From Macrostomum hystrix (Eukaryota > Platyhelminthes > Macrostomidae), in contig CATNEN010000039.1 in NCBI GenBank assembly GCA_950097015.1, positions 7,208,501-7,272,500 on the forward strand: 64,000 bases of DNA. Direction: 5' to 3'. The position numbers and the translations under genes are program-made. Below the pieces are notes generated by a model. The model made no database searches, had not been told where the DNA came from, and worked only from the letters and a program-made list of their open reading frames with translations. Positions 58,386 to 64,000 of the stretch are shown here, one piece after another (the stretch's first letter is position 1; every line of letters begins with the position of its first letter).

Positions 58386-61010
58386 CCCTGAGCTGAGCCT
58401 TTGTTGTAGCCCTTCAATCCATGGTCATGTATTTAAGTAATATTAGCACACAATTTTGCATATTACATGCTGTGATGAGGTAAAACAAACAATCAGGTCA
58501 CTTGAATATGCTAAAATTAAAAATTCACTCAGATTTTGTATTTTCAGACAGATTAAATGCAAAAAAATCAGTTTTTGGGAAAAAGGTCATTTGTTAAATA
58601 TACTATATAAAAGCCCACAACACACCTTGCTAGCTACATTACCTACCAACAAAAATTGGGCTTTTAGAGCATTAAAAAGTTTTTTAATATAAAAAAAGAA
58701 TATTTTTAGAATAGATAATAAAAACTTGATCATTAGAAAAGTAGTTTTTTACAATAAATAAAAAAGTAGCCTATACCATTTTAATACTCATCACTAGTAT
58801 TTGATACTTTGATACTTAGCCTAAACCTAACTACCAGAAGGTAATTTATACACAAATTCAACCCATGAGTAGGCCTACAGAAGTGAAATATGGTTTAGCC
58901 TACACAACTAAAGATGCATTTTACTTAAGTCTACAGACAATAAAATTAAGATTTGAATTATGACTAAGCTAAGCTAGGCCACAAGTCTAGCAATCTAAAT
59001 TTCTTGCCTATACATATACTAAGTATATCTCTAAATAGCTAGCGTATAAATTAGATTTTGCTTTGTTATATATATGGATGTTTGTCTGAAAAATCTAATC
59101 AAACGAAATCTATTTAGTTCAAACGAACTAAAAACTTAAACGTCTACAAAAATTTTGTAACTGACTACAATTATGTAATATATCAAGCTTAAAATCATCA
59201 GATGATTCAGATGAGCGACCAAATATCAATTTACATACAAAAACTCATGGCTCAAGTCTCAAGAGAAGAGTAATGTTATGCAAAAATCCACGAAGTTGTA
59301 GACCTACGAAAATTGTGCTGACAGAAGAATGCTTGTTTGTACTTTTATTGAGGTCAACAAAACATTTTATTAAGAAAATCTGTCAAATTCTTCAGCACAG
59401 TGAAAATTGGCCACTTAATCTTGTATGGCTAAATTAGCGAAAATTAAACGATTTTATTCAACAAAAATTTACAAAATCGGAAATCGTTAAAAAAGCTTTT
59501 TCTGACTAAATGTATATTATTTTAAATAGCTAGAAAAAAAACATTGTGTAAATTTTGTTCCTACTAAGCCGTAAAACTCTATTGATTTGCTTCATATATT
59601 TACTGTGTGTTTTATTTGTTTTATTTTGAAAAACTACGACAAATAAACCTGGAGAAACATAATTATGTTTTTTTCTAGTTGGTGTCCGTCCCCTCTATTG
59701 ACAACGTAGTACGATTCATTTATTCTTTGTGACGATTATTTAGTTGCGATGTGGTAAGTCTGGCTTTATGTTTGTGGTTGTGCTATTCCTAAATCCGTGC
59801 TTGAAGAATTGATACACAAATTCGATGAGCTTAATAAACTGTATAAACCTTCGTGGACTTTCGACATCGTACTGCGTAATGGTTCTAGAAATATCCGCGT
59901 AAAAAATATCTTAATGTGTTAAAGTTTTGTTCTTTTGACAGCGATACCAAGAATGCTTTTTGTTTCAGAATATTAGCAATTACCAATATTTTATTATTGA
60001 ATATTATATTCAAACAGTTATAAATATAAGCAGTATAATTGCACAATCCGAACCTCCCTGATACTTCTTGTAAGAAGTTCATCATATAAACACAAAGGAA
60101 CGAATGCTTAACTCTTATTTTCTTTAAACGTATACAAAAGTTTTTACTCATTTTTAATGTCAAAACAAATAATTGCAATAACATTTTCTTCACAAGCATG
60201 GATGATTTTTTTATCTCCTGTCTCCAATAGGCTGCGAATTGGGCCTCAATGTTGGTTTTGTGGGTTACCGTTTAGTCGCCCTTGTCAAATTGCTGCCTGG
60301 CCAGTTAAGCATCAATTCACTGTTGATCTTTGCAGCTATTCCAACATCACTGAATGCCGGGTCGGCTGCAATCTGCAGTTATAACAGAGTTCGGATGTTT
60401 TTGTAAGGAGGCCCAGTACAAGAGGCTCCGCTTTTGTATGTTGTAGAGCAGGGGAAGGTGTCATGTTTCTGACCGCGAGCCTTTGTTGTCTGTGTTGGAG
60501 ACCACCTAAAGCATTGCTTAGAAGCATCGAAAGTGCACTACGGTCCCAGGGCCCTAGTTTAACAAAATGCTGTCAATCATGTTGCTGAGCAAACCTTACC
60601 TGCTTGCAGTTTCCTTAGTGGAGTTTAAATAATTTATTGATTATAAATATTACTCGTATAACATCGCTGGGATCAACGATGTGGGAGCCAGCTCACGGTT
60701 ATCTAGGAACGAGCAAACCTTATAAACTAACAAGCTACGCTCGCATACCAGCCAATAAAAAATTCTGGTCTGCAAACAGATCAGGTCAGCAAGACACGGT
60801 TTGCTAAGCTCAATTTATTTTCGATAAAAACATTGCCAAAAAATGATACTCGTAGTTGAAACCCATTTTTTTACTAATATTGCACGCAATTTGATGCTTG
60901 GCTAGGGCAAACATTTACTTAATTGCACTCCCTTTCAACGGAACCGTCGCACTTATCATAGTTTTTGATTATTGGTTTGGTTGATCAGACCAAATTGGAT
61001 CTACGCTCGT
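58386..61010. other. Long AT-rich intergenic region, no supported gene
   Basis: Mostly AT-rich and unique. The only coding-like segment is 60226-60384 (+): after a good acceptor-like TCTCCTGTCTCCAATAG there is a Cys-containing frame (QCWFCGLPF..., CSYSNITECRVGC) to a stop. A second frame is open over the same stretch and there is no start or partner exon, so I do not call it a gene. Confidence 0.4.
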
Positions 61011-61019
61011 AATTTAGAA

Positions 61020-61265
61020 GCAGTTAAGGAGGCTGTAGCCTAGTAGTTAGGGCGTCGGACTCACGACTTGAAAGTTGAGGGTTCGATTCCCGACTCACTG
61101 GAACAATTTATGTCCCTTATTAGCAAGACACTTAACTGTGCGTAGCTCCAGTTCACCAATTTGTTAAATGGGTACTAGAACTATCTAGGGGTAATTGAGG
61201 GTGGGTTTGGCGTGGCCTCTGCAGTCCAATGATAGAAAAGTCGTACGCAGCCTTCAGATCTCAGA
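61020..61265 (+). mobile_element. SINE family B copy upstream of lectin gene
   Basis: Head GGCTGTAGCCTAGTAGTTAG with box B AGGGTTCGATTCCCGAC, central GCAAGACACTTAACTGTGCG ... TTGTTAAATGGGTACTAG, 3' GTACGCAGCCTTCAGATC. It ends about 75 bp before the lectin promoter elements. Confidence 0.82.
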
Positions 61266-61338
61266 GTGGAATTTGACAACAGTCTTGAAATATATCGAAA
61301 AAACCTTGAGAGGACGACGTCTGACGGTTTTAATGCAT

Positions 61339-61410
61339 GCCAATCGATAGCCAATGGGAATGCGTCACGGCTTAGGCAAGTGTCTTACAACTGGTAATCC
61401 ATCTTATAAA
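61339..61410 (+). promoter_or_regulatory. Promoter of lectin gene
   Basis: Two CCAAT boxes (61340-61344, 61351-61355), a CRE/AP-1-like TGCGTCAC (61361-61368) and a TATA box (61405-61410) in order. The predicted transcription start is near 61435, which is after the first ATG (61425) and supports a start codon further in. Confidence 0.6.
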
Positions 61411-61517
61411 TTGGATTTTTAAATTTGAAAATGAATTTGATGGCGAGAGCTGTATCCGCATTTTATATTCGGCTAGATTTCCAACCTCGATTTAACCCCA
61501 TACAATTAAAAAAGTCA

Positions 61518-62285
61518 ATGCAAGCTCTGAAGCGCGTCACCACTGGACATTGGTGTGTGAGCTCTGCCATCGTGGCCGCATTCGTGTGCAGCCAGCTACT
61601 ACCAGTGCAGGCTCAGTGCCCAGTCCCGTTCAGCCTGCAGGCCGGCAGGTGCGTGTTCGTCAACACCTCGCAGAGCTTCAGCTGGTGCTCGGCCAACCAG
61701 CAGTGCGCATCGATGGGAGGCGAGCTCGTCAACACGTACGACACCCTGGCGCTGCTGAACAACCTGTCCGAGCTGAGTTTCAACAGCTCAGTTTGGGTCG
61801 GGGTGTCCGACCTGGCGGATGAGAGAAACACCAGTCGGATGGGTTGGCAGAGGATTCTCGACCGAGGACTCCTGCCTCTGGACAGCTCGCTGTGGGATCC
61901 AAGTGATCCAAATAACAAAGAGGCAAATCAGGACTGCCTTGGCAAGACGATTGATGGATTCCATTTGGCAGACCTATTCTGCACCTCTCTGCGCGGATTG
62001 GTATGCGAGTTCACGAGGGATGCGCCCTCCACGGCAGCCCCGTGGCAGCGGACTGAGTTCAAGCGTACCAGCTACAATTACCCCAGCACTGGCTACTGCT
62101 ACACCGACTTGCCGCAGGTGAGAAATGCGATGCATTGCGTGGCTGCTGCCAAGCGAATCGGCAGCAGCCAACAACTGCTGTACAACCGCAGGCTGGAACT
62201 GTGCCGCCTGCTGCAGTTCACAGACGCTCAGGTCGAGGAGGCGATTGAGAACAGCGCCGACTGGGTGAAGTACTCCATGAGCTGA
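61518..62285 (+). CDS. Secreted C-type lectin-like protein with PAN-like tail, single exon
   Basis: The frame is open from 61425, but the TATA position favours the ATG at 61440 or, best, 61518. The latter gives 255 aa with a hydrophobic signal segment (SSAIVAAFVCSQLLPVQA) directly before the first domain cysteine. The C-type lectin-like domain spans about aa 34-175: QCPVPF, RCVFVN, SWCSANQQCASMGGELV, a WVGVSD strand, SDPNN at the usual sugar-site loop (EPN/QPD position), QDCLGK and GLVCEF. The WND motif is replaced by LADLFC, so calcium-dependent sugar binding is doubtful. The C-terminal ~65 residues (HCVAAAKR...YNRRLELCRLLQF) look PAN-like and resemble the tail of the WSC protein at 4720-4958. 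No intron is needed, although a CAGGTGAGA word occurs at about 62114. Confidence 0.8.
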   Translation: MQALKRVTTGHWCVSSAIVAAFVCSQLLPVQAQCPVPFSLQAGRCVFVNTSQSFSWCSANQQCASMGGELVNTYDTLALLNNLSELSFNSSVWVGVSDLADERNTSRMGWQRILDRGLLPLDSSLWDPSDPNNKEANQDCLGKTIDGFHLADLFCTSLRGLVCEFTRDAPSTAAPWQRTEFKRTSYNYPSTGYCYTDLPQVRNAMHCVAAAKRIGSSQQLLYNRRLELCRLLQFTDAQVEEAIENSADWVKYSMS

Positions 62286-63105
62286 AGCAGCTCACATGAG
62301 CATTGTTGCTATTGGCAACCTGGACCCTGATGCTGTGAACATTGTCTCTGGGAAGCTGGGTTTTAAATTGTCAGTTAGTAAAAGCAAAGCCATTCCTATT
62401 GCACTTTTAAAGCTCTTTCTAAAGCTTTGTATTATTAATTGCATCAGACAAGGTCCTCTACTTGATGGTTCAAGACATGGAGAATGCACAGAGTTACTGG
62501 AAAGGTATGATTTAGCTAACTTTCGCTTCTTTAGCAAAACGAGCTTGCTTTTATAACCTCAATAATTGAATTTCTCTTGCTCATGCACCTTCAGAATATA
62601 TGCTATCGTTTTTGCACTATTTATTGCATGTGGATTTTGAAGCAAATAGTTAAATATCAGCACCTTCTATTGCTTAGCTCCTAACAAGTTGAGAATTTCA
62701 TTTTGTCTGTCGCTTTCTGATTTCAAGAAATCTCAAGATGAAATTTATACGTTCTGAATTTTAACTTCTCCAGTTCTTTTTTTGCATGTTCAATCAAAAA
62801 GAATTATTAGTCTGTCGATTAACGTTGTCATTAATTTTCATTATTTACTTAGATTGTTGCCAAATTGCCAAAATGAAAACTGTATGAAAACTGGTTTGTT
62901 TGGCTTGGACGACTTGGAAAACAGATCCTTTGTCGCAGGTTTCACTAATGCACTCAACGTGTCAATCCAAGCGCGAGTTGTTCAAGATTTAGGCATGCGA
63001 GTAGATTCAGGTGCCAAATCTAAATTAATGTTTGCCTAAACGATTCGATGCAGAAGACTTTAGTCTGCTCAGAGCTGCACAAAGCATATTACGCCAATCA
63101 AAGAA
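62286..63105. other. Downstream of lectin gene, nothing recognised
   Basis: AT-rich, presumably the lectin 3' UTR in its first part. No further gene or repeat was supported. Confidence 0.4.
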
Positions 63106-63108
63106 CGT

Positions 63109-63340
63109 CAGTCCATGGACTGGGACTGGGGGACACCACACCTACCCTCAATTGCCCCAGCAAATGCTGGAACCCATTTAGCAACTGCAGGTGAACTGAA
63201 GCAATGCAGGGTTAATTGTATTGCCACAGGGCACAATTTGTTCCAGTGGAGTCGGGAATCGAACCCCCGACCTTTGAGTCGTAAGTCCGACGCGCTCGAG
63301 CTGTCATGGCTCTCGGCAACAACCCCCCCTGAATACAACC
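63109..63340 (-). mobile_element. SINE family B copy, reversed
   Basis: Reverse complement of the family: CAGTCCATGGACTGGGACTG at the 3' end, CCTCAATTGCCCCAGC, GGTGAACTGAAGCAATGCAG, and the B box as GTCGGGAATCGAACCCCCGA. It is diverged at the head. Confidence 0.8.
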
Positions 63341-63594
63341 TGGGAGCGGGCATACTATAGCTTTATGTTTCATGCGAATATGTTTCTATAAATATTTTAT
63401 TACATTTCTAAATAGCACACAAAACATTTTCATAAGCTGTGAGCGAAATTTACATAATTTCCCGGCATAACTGTTGTAAGTAGCAAAAAACGTGAATGTT
63501 CAAGGCTATTGAGCCACTTCTGAAACATTTACCATTGGGACAACTGACAGCAGACACACGTGTTTATAAAGAATTTAATATTTTCAGGATGGCT

Positions 63595-63880
63595 GTGAGC
63601 ACTGGATCATCATTTTGATAACACACGTGCAGCCAGCGAGAGAGGCAAATCTGAATATTCAGCTGACTCCTTAGCCCACACAGATACCGCACTTTGTAAT
63701 CGTCAGTTAGTGTACACTGTCATTGTGCCTTGGGGGTTTGCCCTCATCTGCAAAAAATACACGACGAGCCCCCAAGCCATTATCTCACTGGCTGCGACAC
63801 AGAAGAATGCGACCTCGCCGCGAAATCAGCGTCGTTGGTTAACACTCTAAGCATTCTATTGGTTACGCGCCGGGATCCAA
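63595..63880 (-). mobile_element. SINE family A copy, reversed, diverged
   Basis: GCAGCCAGCGAGAGAGGCAA, TCGTCAGTTAGTGTACACTG, GTGCCTTGGGGGTTTGCCCT, CGAGCCCCCAAGCCATTATC and CTCGCCGCGAAATC follow family A in reverse order. The head (GTTAACACTCTAAGC) is decayed. Confidence 0.75.
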
Positions 63881-64000
63881 TCAAAAATCTTCACAAATCC
63901 AAAACATAATCGCATCAGTTTCTCTTGCCCTTTAATTGCTTTGAAACTTGTCTGGACACGGGGCTCATTTGAAACCCAACGATGCAGATTTGGCTGTGCA

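Overview
This is a eukaryotic, metazoan genome window. It has multi-exon genes with GT..AG introns, secreted and membrane protein modules (WSC, PAN-like, CUB, C-type lectin, APP), tRNA-derived SINEs, and no bacterial gene layout. GC-rich exons sit in AT-rich flanks. Tandem repeats are extreme: by my sum of the arrays listed, about 28 of 64 kb. That fits an invertebrate such as a free-living flatworm (a Macrostomum-like genome is my guess, low confidence); no marker here fixes the species.

Genes, left to right. (1) A + strand two-exon gene for a small secreted WSC + PAN-like protein (2069-4958). (2) A - strand gene of about 22 kb (7455-29690) for a secreted or membrane protein with five CUB domains, resembling the SOL-1 (suppressor of lurcher) type. 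Every exon junction is phase-consistent and the start exon encodes a signal peptide. (3) Two tandem - strand copies of a FAHD1-like acylpyruvase gene: 35327-36181 looks intact, while 33412-34528 has a 2-nt deletion and a decayed active-site lid. (4) A - strand PPP1R21 (KLRAQ) homologue, five exons, 738 codons (37834-41780). (5) A - strand amyloid precursor-like gene, five exons, 692 codons, ending in the YENPTY motif (43914-48864). (6) A - strand flavin-containing monooxygenase, four exons, 535 codons, with a C-terminal membrane anchor (50894-55198). (7) A + strand single-exon secreted C-type lectin-like protein with its own CCAAT/TATA promoter (61518-62285). I rebuilt exon boundaries by hand from splice signals, reading phase and domain homology.

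The striking part is the introns. More than 30 minisatellites (units 4-86 bp) lie here, and most introns hold one that is not found elsewhere in the window; several introns are little more than the array. Several arrays have higher-order repeats. At least three tRNA-derived SINE families occur. One SINE copy, with a 16-bp target-site duplication, forms an entire intron of the CUB gene: the duplication contains AG|GT, so it supplies both splice sites and keeps the reading frame. That SINE-born intron is the best single observation here. Other points of interest are the diverged FAHD1 duplicate, loss of the copper ligands in the APP-like protein, and a GC/CCAAT-box promoter cluster at 31.8-33.1 kb with no recognised gene.

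The remaining intervals (parts of 1-1.5, 5.3-6.1, 27-31, 42.7-43.9, 55.2-56.3, 58.4-61 and 62.3-63.1 kb) are AT-rich DNA in which I see no convincing gene.
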